DNA of 64,000 nt from Phycomyces blakesleeanus NRRL 1555(-) (lineage: Eukaryota; Mucoromycota; Mucoromycetes; Mucorales; Phycomycetaceae): contig NW_017265152.1 of the NCBI RefSeq assembly GCF_001638985.1, positions 748,849 to 812,848 of the forward strand. Reading direction: 5' to 3'. The stretch's first letter is position 1. The number at the start of each line of letters is the position of its first letter. Shown one piece after another: positions 36,446 through 48,921 of this stretch. The notes beneath the pieces were generated by a model. That model did not search any database. It saw only the letters and a list, made by a program, of their open reading frames with translations, and was not told where the DNA came from. The translations under genes were made by a program, and so were the position numbers.

Positions 36446-37278
36446 ATGAACATTTATCCAAACCGCCTTCGTTCATTTCGTGTTAATTCAAAATGGCCTC
36501 GCTCAAGCAAGGAGCGTCCTCCTATTGAAGACGTAATATAACGAGTCTAATACTTTTAACGCTTACTATTCAATATTTAATATATATATAATAGTATCTC
36601 CAAAATAAATAAATAAATAAATAAATATAAATATAAATCCCATTCCTTTTAGTTTGCATCCGCAGGTTTTTATTACCCTCAAAAACCAAAAACAGTAGAT
36701 TCAGTACGCTGCTTTCTTTGCAAGATTGATCTGAATCAATGGGATCAAAATTCATCTCCAATGGAGCGACACGCACATGTGTCGCCTTTGTGCTCATGGG
36801 TACTGCTTGGATTTCCTCAGAGTACGAAATTGCTTCAGGTCAATCCAAGAGATATAAATAGCTGGCCAAAGAGTGAGACGATGAAAAAGGCGCGTCTGAG
36901 GACATTTGTGAAAGATAATTACTGGCCACCACCATCAGCCCGAACATCTGATCTGAGTCATCGACGACGACAATTACCTACACCTTCTAAAGTAAGCTGA
37001 CACACAAAAACCATATTACTATTCCTCTTCATTGTAATGATCGTCGTGGCTGTCATGATCTTCTTCTTCTTCTTCTTCCGCTCTTTTGAGTCTTTGTTTT
37101 TTTAATGAATAAGAAAAAAAATGTATTTTCTTGGGTAAAATAATATTAGTTGGCAGCCGCAGGCTTCTGTTATATCCCAAATTCTGAAAGGGACACAAAG
37201 GTAGTGTGTGTGTATTGTCGATGTACAATTACGGACAAGGATATGTCTACTGATCTGGCGTAGGTGTTGTAAGAACAG

Positions 37279-37310
<32 letters not shown>

Positions 37311-39193
37311 GTATATGTATATAGTAAAAGAGAGAAAAAAGGAGCAAGAAAACTTACTGGTATTATCGGAATATTAGAGAAAAGCACAGAGAACTAAAGC
37401 CAGATTGCCCTTTCTTTCAAACATACACTGCGCACACAGAACAGGAAGAAGATAAGAATAAAGATGACGATGGTGGTGATGGTGATGAAGGGGACAGCCG
37501 GGACAGTTGGACTTCTGCCGTGAGTGAATTGGATAAAGTAAGTGTACCTAAAAGAAGAATGGGAAAGAAAACAAACGATAGGAATTATTCCAAATAAAGA
37601 CATTGAAGAAAAAGAGAGCAAAAAAAAAAGGGCGTGTTTATTACTATTATCGTAATTATTATTATTATTATTATTGTTTATTTTTATTGTATTTTTTTTG
37701 TGTGGGGTTAATTTAGAATGCTGCAGATAAAGACAAAGGCACCATGAGACGAGTGACTCGTCAGACCATACAAACGCCCACATCTGATACCCACAAACTT
37801 CGACCAAGTTTGGAGAAAAAGAGGGCATCGCCGTCTAGAGAAGATGTACCCGGGCTAGCAGGAAAAAGAAAGAGGATCACAGAAGAGAGGACACCAGAAA
37901 AAGATAAGAAGATCAAATTTGACTTGAAAGAGACCACCAAGGACGCCAAGGTTGCCAATGTCGCCAAGGTCACCAAGGTCACCAAGGTCACCGAGACCAG
38001 CCAGTCTCCCAGAGATAATTTCAAGGAAGACAGTGTATGGAATATTTCAAAGGCATTCGAAAACAAGGATGGTCTTGGAAGGAGACAGCTTCCGGTACCA
38101 AAGACTATACTGACATATTCCAAACGACAACGAAAGAAATTGGCGCCAATTCTGCCAGATGAATTGACCGACCCAATTGCGGAAAGGCTTGCTGAGTCTA
38201 ATACAAAGATCATCAAAACAAACGGACTTTTGACAAATACCTGTGTCGAGACAGGGACTACTACTGGATTGGATGTGTCAGAAAATTCTCCTGGCCTAGA
38301 TACACTCCCTAGAGAGGAGGAACCCTCGGTGTCAAAAGTATGCTATAGTAATAAACATAACAGAATAACTATTATAATATATACATAAAGTCTGTGATAT
38401 TAAATGACTAACGAATCTCACTATTAATAAACCAACATAGACACAACCGAGGATTCCTTTACAGGACAAGGGAAAAGGAAAAGAGCTCCCCTTGATGGCA
38501 GTTGGAAGAAAAACTTTGAGTTTATCAAAGAAAAGGTCCAAGATAGTCGATTTACCTACTACGACGGTAGATAGTCATTCAAGACAAACCGGCGAATCTG
38601 AAGAGCAGACAATTCAGAATAAGAAGAGCCTGATTGCTACTGAGGAAGATGAGGAGGGTTCTGGAGGTAATAGTGGTGGTGAGGTGGCCCAGAGAACTAG
38701 AGAAACCACACCTCCTGTATCATCGGGGTATGTGGGATTTCAACGAAATTTTACTACTTCTACACCAATTCGACATGGAATGATCTTGCCTGACCTGGAA
38801 GATGACGATAATTGGCTTGCATCACCTATCCGACCTCAGGGAAGTTCGGGTGCCTTTCGGTCTCCTGGGTTTGGACTTTTTCAATGTACACCCCACACTG
38901 ACGTAGAGAGAGTGAGAGTTAATGATGAGAGTCGATTAAGGTCACGGAGGCCCAATTTTCCCATGTCTCCAGTGTATAATCACAGGACTGTACCATCAGA
39001 AGATAATATTAGATCAGACACCAGGCACTCGCTTACACAGGAGCAGCTGAAGATGACGGTAGAGGACTATTTGAGATCACTGATGGAGGATAAAATAGCT
39101 GCAGTAAAAAGACGTGGAGATGAGCAAATTAATGAAATAGAAAAACAGGTAGATCAAGTGCTGTCAGTGCTTGAATTACAAGATAGTAGATGA
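36446..39193 (+). CDS. BIR1: BIR-domain protein, Bir1/survivin type (two BIR domains)
   Basis: Exons 36446-36532, 36653-36991, 37150-37259, 37378-37537, 37717-38337 and 38441-39193 give 689 aa. BIR 1 (about 8-85) has zinc ligands C49, C52, H69 and C76. BIR 2 (about 110-195) has C162, C165, H182 and C189. Both show the canonical C-x2-C-x16-H-x6-C spacing. For BIR 2 that spacing chose the acceptor at 37377 over an upstream AG that would insert 12 residues. A long basic, Lys/Thr/Ser-rich disordered region follows, then a C-terminal helix (YLRSLMEDKIAAVKRRGDEQ onward). Fungal two-BIR proteins (S. pombe Bir1/Cut17, yeast Bir1) act with Aurora kinase and INCENP in the chromosomal passenger complex; that role is inferred. 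A splice-acceptor-like CTTCAG 8-13 nt upstream of the ATG leaves room for an extra 5' exon. Confidence 0.85.
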
Positions 39194-40637
39194 TGTATTT
39201 CTATATACTTTTTTTTTTTAAAAAAAAAGCAAGTAGTTGAATTAATAGACAAGTGAATTGATTCACGTACCACGACAGTAACGTCAATTGTTGCTCTTTA
39301 TTGTTATTTATTATTATTTTGTGCCTTTAGGTTTGTTAGCTAGACTACATTTTGGGGTTCCACATTCTGACAATTGTTATTTGTGATTGTAAAAATAGAA
39401 TTATTTCCAATCACAAATAACATTTCTATGTAATCTTATACATATATGTGTATTTTTCTTATATGTGGACGATCATCTCTAAACAGCAAGAATAAAATAA
39501 AGGAGTTCAAAGCAAAAAAGCAGGAGACTCCAGGGAAAGAAGAACAAAAAATAATATAAAGAGTCCTTTATTTATTTATTGTGATTATAAATGATTTCAA
39601 AAGAAAAGAAGAAAAGGAGGGAGGGGGTATGAGGAATTTACAAGAACCAACATCTTTCTGTTTGAGGTTCCAAGGTTGGTCTTCCCCTTCTTTCCGTACT
39701 ACGTTGTCGCTTGACCCATGCGCGAAAGTCGCTATTGTTTGTCTCTTTTGTGATACCCAGATGATTTTACAGCAATTACCGTTTCCAACAGCGTTCCACA
39801 TTGAACTTCTCTGGGATTAATAATGGGGGGTTTGGAATGAATAGCTCAGCTCTGTAAAAACATCTCTTTGGCATTCCTTCACTCACAACTATACACTATA
39901 CATACAATTTTTATTTCACTCTTACTCTCTATCTTTAGTTATCTCTATCCTACTACAGGTCCGTGGTAATGGTGCTTTATTTGATGCCTCCTACCCATGT
40001 GACGCTCCCCTTATTCACACAATACCATTTGTGTGGAATTAAGTGGAACGAGATTAATGCCCATTCAAGACTAACAAGAAGAATACCAGTTAAAAATAAA
40101 TAGATAATAATGATAATAATAAAAAGGCAAATTGAACATATTGAAGAGATTCTTTTCTAAAACACAAAAAAGTAAAAAGGCATACTTTCTTACTAGACTA
40201 AAAAAAAAAAGAAAAAATTCATAAAAGCTTAGATACAATTAGTCAATTAAATTGGTCATTCAGCTAGTCAGCTAGTCAGCTAGTCTGCCTGTCTGTCTGT
40301 CTGTATGTCTGTCTGTTTGCCTGTCGTTCATTTTGTTCATTTTATGGCTAAAGTGGAATAGGGTGGAATAGGGTGGAATAGGGTAGGGAAGGGTGATTTG
40401 AAGTAAGGTAAGGTAAGGTGGGGTGGAATAAGGTGGGGTGGCAAGACATCAAGTACACAAATATATATATTTATATAATTATTTAAATGTATATATATAT
40501 ATAACATATATAAAAATATATAATCCCCTATATTTGGAATTTCGCCTCTCTTTCCTTTTTCCCCCATTTTTATTTACCTTTTTGTTGTAGGTAAGGATCT
40601 TTCTCTTGTTCATTTGGGTCTTAATAGTGATATTGAC
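39194..40637. other. Intergenic region with short tandem repeats upstream of 40638
   Basis: An 11T/9A dyad (39209-39228) lies just after the BIR1 stop. A minus-strand stretch at about 39625-39760 reads HLGITKETNNSDFRAWVKRQ and onward for about 40 codons; it may be an element remnant. From 40258 to 40445 there is a cluster of short tandem repeats: CAGCTAGT, then CTGT tetramers, then a GGAATAGGGT decamer and GTAAG pentamers. The sequence TTTTGTTGTAG near 40580-40590 looks like a splice acceptor, suggesting a 5'-leader intron of the next gene. Confidence 0.45.
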
Positions 40638-41431
40638 ATGCTTCACATAGTTTATCAGAACAAATTCATTCCCGTCATGAGCCCGGTTAAAGACACGAGA
40701 CGCTTTTCTACCTTTGATTCACCTACGCACGGACAGAGCAAACGAAACACAACATCGGCAGAAGACGAAAACTTTAGGCTCCAAAAGAGACTCGCACAAA
40801 TTAGATCCAGAAGTCGTTCGATGGGTGCAGCTCCTAATGGTCTTCAAGATAAACTGCAGTCGTCTAGCATTGGCGGAACTGCAGAATCAGCGGCTATTTC
40901 TACTGCAGACTCGTCCAAAAAGAAATCTTCTGGGCTGCCTCGCTCAGTAACAGCTCTCACTGCTTCTGCAAAGGCTAAACAGGGAATCACCCCAGAATCT
41001 CCCTCAAGGCGCCCAAAATCGATAGCAAATCCAAAGACAAACCCTACTCCTCGATCACGATTACCAACTTCTGCAAATATCGCTACTTCAACCAAAAACC
41101 AATCTACCCGTTTGGCCACTCCCTCATGTTACCCACCAGCCAAGGACATCTCACGTAGCACGTGTACTACCGAACACAAAAAACCAAAAGAAGATCAAGT
41201 TAAGCTTAACAACAACCTTAGCACAAACACAAACACAACAGATACAGATGAGGACTTTACATACTTTCCACCCAATCCAAGAGAGGATATCATATTTGAT
41301 CGCAGTGGAGAACAGGAGCGCGCTTTTCTACGTCGAAGGATGAGCATGCCCCCCCTCTTTGATGCCGACACCCAACTAAAGATCCAAGCTGAGGAAGAAG
41401 CTCTTAAGAACGACCACAAAGACGACACCGC

Positions 41432-41464
<33 letters not shown>

Positions 41465-42746
41465 AAACGACAACGGTAACGGTAACCCTCTTTGCCAGGA
41501 ATTGAATGAAATAAAGTCTCGATTGCAGCGACTTGAAAAGTTTGATATTCCGTCGCCTATGAAGAGCCCCAAACATGTCCTTCGGCCAATGCATTCAGCA
41601 GATGGACCTCTCTCTCCCGTAGTCTCTCCTCGCTCAACCAATGGGCCATCAAAAGCCCAGACAAGACCACGATCCCCTGCCTCTTCTATTCCTATCCCAT
41701 CGCGGACAATTAAGCCCAGAACTAATTATCTCCAGAAATTGCTGTGTGCTGCCCTGGAAACATATGAGCAGACGGCATCGAAGCAACGCAGCTATCAGCA
41801 GATCTCAGACGCGTCTGTTAAACTACCTTCTGAACGGCTTGCAGAGAAAATGGCTAGCATTGTTGGTGAGGCTGTATTTGTGAACCAGCTCTTGTGGGCA
41901 ATCATTCCTCCAAATTCCGATGTCGATCCTTCTCTGACTGCTGCTCTTGAGAAGAGTAGCGATGATCAAGTGAAGTTGCTTACAGAGGCGCTTCACATCA
42001 TGACCGAAACCACATACCCCTCCTCCTCTCCTCCCGCCCTTCGTCAGTCAACGATGACCCGTGTACGGACCTTTTCGTTTTCGGATCATGAGGATAGACT
42101 TTCTAGACCAAACTCCTATTCCAGCTATGATGCCTCATTACCAGACAGCATCCCCAGTCCAGTGAGTAGACATCAGAGACCAAAGCAGTACTACTCAGAC
42201 GACACAGCCGACACATACATTACAAAACCAACCTTGATAGACCCTATCATTGACCGTCCAAGCCAGAACAGATACAGCAACAGCAACAGCAACAATACGA
42301 ATACACATAGTCATAATAATAATAATAATAATAATAGACCTCACCCAGTGGCCGGTATAATGGACATCATCCAACAGAGTAGACCACGAATGCAGTACAC
42401 TTTTGACCAGCAGACTCCTTTTGACACAATAGAAAAATGCTCCTATTCACAAGAAAATGATGCGGCCGCACTTTTCCCAGAAGTACTTGGGCGCCGACCT
42501 CAACCCGAAAGACAGCTTCCAGCATACGTATTGAACCATCGCCTGTCAGCCCAGATCAGTTCGAGCAATGCAAGCAATTATTACCAGCAAAGGCCAGAAG
42601 GAGCATCGACAATACCATTAACATCATCTTATCTCACCAGCACGAATTATGGCTCAGGACACACTTCTCCCCGGGTTGCCAAAATCCTGTCTCGTTTTGG
42701 TGTACTAGAGAATTCTCCAAAGCAATCATCTACACGCTACATTTGA
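40638..42746 (+). CDS. Large disordered protein of unknown function
   Basis: A single open frame of about 702 aa from ATG 40638 (or 689 aa from ATG 40677, MSPVKDTRRF); a splice-acceptor-like site lies just upstream, so the 5' end is uncertain. The N-terminal half is Ser/Thr/Pro/Lys-rich with SP/TP sites, a short basic stretch RLAQIRSRSRS and a Ser-rich middle. A Asp-Asn repeat encoded by GACAAC hexamers lies near 41437-41480. The only segment that looks folded is about residues 360-460 (KPRTNYLQKLLCAALETYEQ and LAEKMASIVGEAVFVNQLLW). An Asn-rich run and a conserved-looking C terminus (TSPRVAKILSRFGVLENSP) follow. No enzyme motif, signal peptide or membrane helix is visible. Codon pattern and length make it a real gene; the function is unknown. 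Confidence 0.75.
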
Positions 42747-43704
42747 TTCCACAGCTACAGAATCCCCCATCTTCTATTTCATTTTAAAGCCTTTCTTTTG
42801 AGTTTTAACCATTGTAAATGTATCATCCATATATTACCCTCTTTTACACACATAACACATAACACAACACAACACAGCACAACACACAACACACAACACA
42901 CAACACACAACACACAACGCAAACTACACTACACTACACTACACTACACTACACTAAACATCTCCTTCTCCCTCTCCCTATCCTTCTTCTTCTTCTCCTT
43001 CTCCTTCTTCTTCTTCTGTACATTTTCGCCATCATACTAAAAATTTCGATGATCTTCAATGTATAAAGCTGTTTTAGTACTATATTTTGTATCTCACTCT
43101 CTCTTTCTTTTCTTTCTTTATTTTTCTTTACATTTTCTACAAAATTAGTTTCTTTTATTATGAAAAGCACAGCCTGGCAAGATAAAAGATGAATAAAATG
43201 TCATCAAGAATGCTAGATTTAATACAAGTACACGGACCAATATGGCGGGGGGGGGGGGGGCATATTTTTTGGTATTTTTTGATGTATGTGTTGTGGTTAC
43301 ATAAAGCTATATATAAAAAAGGTCATTTTCTTATCAGAAATACAAGACATTCTGGATTGGACAACTCAAAACAGTATGTGGGAAATCTATTTGAACATTC
43401 AGTGGTTTTATATGCAACAGAATCATAAAACCAGAAAAAAAAATAAAAGAGTATGACAATAAGGAGTAAGTTATTGTATGCTTTTTTTTTGTCAATTGAA
43501 AAAGAAAAAAAAAGTGGCTCAGTTAAAGGAAGGTGAAGAGTTTATTCCAATGTAACCTGGGCCTGGCACAATAGATCTATTTGTGTGCTTATAAAAAAAA
43601 CAAGCCCTATTATTAAACAAGACTAAAAAGAATACAATTATAAAAATAAATATATAAATGTATATATAATTGTATTAAATTGTGGGTTATGCAGGCGGTA
43701 GATA
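42747..43704. repeat. Simple-sequence tracts 3' of the 40638 gene
   Basis: CA-rich imperfect repeats (about 42846-42920), a TACAC pentamer array (about 42922-42957), CTT-rich tracts (42960-43020) and a 14-G run (43247-43260). No gene was recognised. Confidence 0.55.
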
Positions 43705-43759
43705 TTAATCGAAAGGTGGGATCCCCTTGCTGATATTGTTCAGCCCAGATACATATAAC
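43705..43759 (-). CDS. Candidate terminal exon of an unresolved minus-strand gene
   Basis: On the minus strand a TATATGTAG acceptor-like site is followed by LYVSGLNNISKGIPPFD and a stop, with ordinary codon content in a very AT-rich region. No upstream exon could be joined with confidence, although a minus-strand ATG frame near 43990-44022 (MPETISNITFHTHRLMLIEY) lies in the right direction. It may be a real short gene or a remnant. Confidence 0.15.
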
Positions 43760-45820
43760 CTACATATAATTAAATGATCATTTATGATTTGCATAACATT
43801 ACATATGGTGTCTACAATCTACAGTGTACACTTTATAGCCTACAGCCTACAGCTTACAAGAAACAAAAAAAATAAAGATATGTAACCTTTTCTTTTCTTT
43901 TCCTTGAATTTAATTTTAATTTATATATATATATATATATATATAAATATATATATCAAGTACTCAATCAGCATAAGACGGTGAGTATGAAAGGTAATAT
44001 TGCTTATAGTTTCAGGCATTCTGTTAACAAAGAATCAGAACAAAAAGGTAAATGCAGATTTAAAGACAAATATTTATAGTACAGTTTAGTATTGTTTCAC
44101 AGCATTACAAAATTAACTTTTGTATAATTGTTGTTATTAAAAAAATTATAATCAAATATCAAATATCAAGTCTCAAGTCTCACAAATGAATGTATTTTTT
44201 TTGGGATTCTTTTGACTTCCAAAAGCCCAGCTTTTCTATTCTTGCTTTCTTTTACCTTGAAAAGACAGCTAATGATAGGCTCATTTGAATACAAAACGTA
44301 TCTAAATATCTTAATTGCCATGTGTTACAATTAACAATTGTGCAAAAAAAAAAGGAAAGAAAGGGACGTATATTGATATCTAGTCAGAAAGTTAAATCGC
44401 CCTGTATTTTCTCTCGAGAGTTCAAATTTAGCCTATCGTTGAATCATTTTATCTCTGAACTCTTAGCTTACATATCTAAAGGTTTTCTAACAATTTACTG
44501 GGCCATTTTTCTTTGGCTACAACCTTTTTTTTTAAAAAAATGTACTTGTTTTATAGAGCATTATTACAGTCAAGTACAACCAAAACGTTATAAAGTAGCC
44601 ACTTTGTGTCTTGAAGATTCCATTTAGAACATCAGATGATAACTGAAACTAAAATTACCTTTGTCATTTTCACATTAAGAATTAATATATTTATCTATTT
44701 ATCTATTTGGTCTAGAAGCTAAGAAAAAAAATCTGCCACAAATCCTTAACGAACCCATTGATTGTATATTCTATTTATCTATTTTAGAAAAAAGAAGAAG
44801 CAAAAGTGTCGTTTATAAAGCTTTGAATAATCTAAAAAGCTATTGCTTCCAAATCCTAGCAACAGGAAATGCTATAATATAAATATATATATATATGGGA
44901 TTTTCAACATCAGGATATTCAAATATTCAAATGGGTTTTTAGTGGGTACAAGATATAATAAATTTATAGCAATTTCTGGAGTATCTCTCAGCTGGCATTC
45001 TTGGCAATATAATTTGAGCATCTTATGTTTTAAAGAATAAAGGGAAGAAAGAAAGTAAAGAAAAAAATAGAGTATCCCTGAGTGTATATGCTACAACAGA
45101 CATAAAGGAGATAATTCTTAAAGTTAAAGGGTGAATATCTGTACGACAGGAGATGTTCACATTTGTATTTGTATTTGTATTTGTATTTATAAAATATATA
45201 CACATATAACAAAAAGTTCCGCTCATTATATTCTATTATTTCAATATATATATATATGTATGTATTGTGGGTTTCACTAAGGAGAACAGGCTACAGAAAT
45301 GAAATAATCATATAGCCCTGAATATTTCTTTGAAAAGACTCGAAAAAAAAAAGCTGATCTAGGCTTTCATATTAAGACCTATGAATTGAATAAACACATG
45401 TGAAATATAAATGTGAAATATAAATATGAAATATATATATATATAGCAGTTAAAGCATCGATTTTGTAAGAGTTTGTCTATGATAGAATATCACAAACAA
45501 GTAATTCTCAATAAACGAATCATTAAAACAAAAGCAAAAAAAAAGAAAAGCTTTAGAGGGTCTATTGTCTTGAATGCTTATCACATAACCAAAAATGAGA
45601 GAAAGTATAGGCTTATATTATTGGCAAAATTGTTTTTTTCTGATGTGACAAGTAATGCAAGATAGAGAGACATTTAATACTAGAGATACCAAGAGCAATA
45701 TTCCGGATAACCTTGGCTTAGCAACAACAGAAGCTAACATGAATTAAAACATATATATATATATATATATATATGATATATTTAGATATGTTAGCTTTCA
45801 ATATATGTATTGGGCTCTGC
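43760..45820. other. AT-rich intergenic DNA, no gene seen
   Basis: Contains TA runs (43922-43945 and others) and a 9T/7A dyad at 44525-44540. No supported exon apart from the weak minus-strand frame mentioned for 43705-43759. Confidence 0.4.
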
Positions 45821-45912
45821 CTACCATTTTCTCTTTCTCATGACATAGAATTCTGGAGTTGTGTTTGGATGAGGTGTAGGAGGCTTTGGAGACGTAGGAT
45901 TATAGATAAGAC
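45821..45912 (-). CDS. Candidate terminal exon encoding a Pro-rich C terminus
   Basis: The minus strand reads LIYNPTSPKPPTPHPNTTPE then FYVMRKRKW and a stop, preceded by a good acceptor (CTCAATAG) that needs a phase-1 upstream exon. Candidate upstream pieces on the same strand are 46777-46820 (GFSLGRQSTSNVPTG, ending one base into a codon but with a poor donor) and about 46020-46063 (LTFSDRGSMSANPG, ending at a GCAAGC site). I could not build one consistent model. It is probably the 3' end of a real minus-strand gene, or its remnant. Confidence 0.3.
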
Positions 45913-47370
45913 CTATTGAGCATAAAGAAATATATAAAAAAAAGACTAATGTGTTAGCAAAAATAAAAATAAAAAAGAGTCTTTTGTATTTTCCCAAAAT
46001 AATAAGCTTGCTTTCCTGGATTGGCAGACATCGATCCTCGATCAGAAAAAGTGAGCTGCATATTTTTGATTGTTCTTTCTTTAAAAATATATGCTTGATA
46101 ATCTGACAGACAGAGAAGGATAAAGAATGAAAGAGAAAGAGAGAAAAGAAAGGTGCCTGATAATGTACTTTTATATCATATTAGCAGACAAATTAATGCC
46201 TTGACAACAACAACATAATATATCACTAGGTTAAAGGTTGATATTTCACCAAAAAAGAAATACGCTTGTATACGGCCATGTATTAGACACATATACTCGA
46301 TAGAAAGTTTATGAGCACAATAGTACACATCTTAAAGACCAAATAGTTATATTTTCATATCAACTTGAACAAATAACGTTATAAATCTTCTACAGCTTAT
46401 ATAGCAGTCAGGTTGACAACCTGCTCAAATTTATAGCTGAAGAACTTGGTTAAATGATAATAAGAATAAGAATAAGAATAAGAATAATATCAGACAATGT
46501 CAAAATCATGACATTTAGAAATAACTGGATCAGATCAAGACCAGTCCAGAATTCACAGTGAGAAATAAAGAATTGATTAATAATCAGATAAATAAATTGG
46601 ACAATAAATAAACCAATTAAGATCTGTTTCTACAGAACTTACTGCAGATTTATCCTGATTTATTTTTGCTTCTTCTTTTTTGTATAATTCAATTGCTACT
46701 TACATCTTAGTCTTGCAAAAAAAAAGAGTTTTAATAAACTGATATTCAAATCTAGTCCTTTTTAAATAGACAAGACCTGTAGGTACATTTGAAGTAGACT
46801 GACGACCCAAAGAAAAACCAACCTTTCAAGGTTTAACTAAACACTTTATATAAAGAAAAGGGCATGATTCTGTCAATTGGCTCTTATATAATATTTATTT
46901 ATTTATTCTGAAAATTTATTGGAGGACATGCTTCTATTGATTGTTGTAATAAAAATTATTCATTATTTATTATCATTATTGACCATCACTCTTTCAATTT
47001 ACCATATATATACGTAAACAATGTTGGATTTAATGATAGCCACAATAAATGGTAATGGTGGTGAGGGTTAGAAATTTCAAGACGATTCCTACTTATAAGA
47101 ACAAACCGGACTTTTTTTTTTCTGCTCGAGTACTCTAAAATGATGACAGTCACAGTAACTTTGTCAAGCACATTAATCACACATATAGAGTGTATATATA
47201 TATATATATATAAATGTGTGTGTGTTTCTGCGCTTGAAGCGTGTGTATGTGTGTGTGTTATCGATCCAAGAAGTAACTTGGTTTAGCCTCTATTTTACAT
47301 TTTATATTCTTTATTTTTCTTCTGATTGATCTCAACGATTGTACCTTTTGAATCTCTTCAAAATTTCACC
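45913..47370. other. Intergenic region upstream of the kinesin gene
   Basis: Mostly AT-rich. It includes the possible upstream pieces of the minus-strand exon at 45821-45912 and, near 47200-47260, TA and GT dinucleotide runs that precede the kinesin start. No other gene was seen. Confidence 0.4.
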
Positions 47371-48880
47371 ATGGATTTGAAAAAGCGAAAAAGGGATTCT
47401 CAAGGGGTAGACAAGAGCCGCATCGCAAGACCTAGAATCGATTCTCGACCACCATTTGGTCGATCCATCCCAGCACAAACCAATTCTACAACAGCGTCAA
47501 TAAGAATCAACAACAGACCAGGACAAAGCACCAAGTCCCTAACCTCATCGTCGATTACACGCCCTACAGCTTCTTCATCCCAGCGCATACCACTAAAGGA
47601 CCGGGTGACAGGATCACGATCTACACTTTATGAACCTACCACAAGTAGATCATCCGTAACCCAAATTCAAAATAAAACTGCAAAACCCAGAGCACAATGG
47701 GATCTTAGGGTAAAATTGATCAACAGACAATCAATGTGTTTGCCAATCCTTTCCAATATGCAAATATTGCAATATAAAAGATTCTTATTATCATTTTTTT
47801 TACAGGGTCGAATTGGAGATATGCAAACTGTCTTGGAAGACAACCAGAACAAAAGTAAGTGACTGGTTCATTCTTTCTGGTCGGGTTGATGTTTTTACAC
47901 GGCACTCAACGACTCACGGAAAAGGTGGGGGTGTCTTGTAGTAGAGGAGTCTTCTGAATATCAGAAGCGACTTATGACAGATGTAGTGGACAAGAGATCT
48001 CAGGCAATGGAAGCAGCTAGACGAGTAGCTGAACTGGAAGCTTTAAAACAAGTATGTTTTTTTTGTAGCAGTATAATACATATAAATATAAAATACTGTC
48101 ATTGTAATTGTCATTGTCATTGTAATTGTAATTGAAATTAATCCATTTGTGCTTACAAGGAAAAGCAAAAAAGCTTTGAACAAGAGATCGAGAGAATGAA
48201 AGCACAGCACCACAGGGATAACAAAGATTTAGAAAATAAAGACAAAGTCAATAAAGAAAAGGTCGACGGATTAAAGGCACAATGTATCGAGATTCAAGAC
48301 AATACGATCGGCCTCCAGACACAACTTGACCAGACCCTTGTAGAGAGTGCAACCTTAAAAGTAAGTGTTTATAGGCTTTGGTTTTGTTCGGTTCGGCTAG
48401 AACACTTTATTGAAAATGACATGGTTGTGTAGGCAACAGTTGCCAAAACATCTGCAAAATATTCGGAAAAAGATGCAGAATTTAGTGTCTTGAGAATGGA
48501 AGTAAAGGTAAGAGCAATAAAGGAAATGTGTAGTAAAATGTCTATAAAAATTATCGTTACTTATGCTGTATGCTGTATGCTGTATACTGTATGTATTGAA
48601 GAGGTTAGACGAATCACTTGCTTCTCGCGAAAAGGCTCTGGAAGATGTACAAGTCAATCTCAAAGACGAAAGACAGAAGCTGAAAAGTCTGGAGACAAAA
48701 CTTCTGGATGAAGAGAAAATGCGCCGGAAGCTTCATAATTCAATCCAGGAACTCAAAGGAAACATCCGAGTCTTTTGTAGAGTACGTCCGCCTGTTGGTA
48801 AGGTTTTTTTTATACATATATTTATTTATTAAAAAGGATCAATCTGGTTTATATTATTTGAAATCTAACCATCATAATGT

Positions 48881-48921
<41 letters not shown>

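Noticed and set aside
37342..37377. 12-residue extension at the start of BIR1 exon 4
   Set aside because: It would break the C-x2-C-x16-H-x6-C spacing that the downstream acceptor restores.
39568..39820. Short ORFs on both strands, including a minus-strand stretch with FRAWVKRQRS
   Set aside because: About 40 codons with no start, no splice partner and no recognised family; possibly an element scrap, noted in the intergenic entry only.
41195..41641. 148-codon minus-strand ORF inside the 40638 gene
   Set aside because: Low-complexity antisense frame of the Asp/Asn/Ser-coding region; no independent signals.
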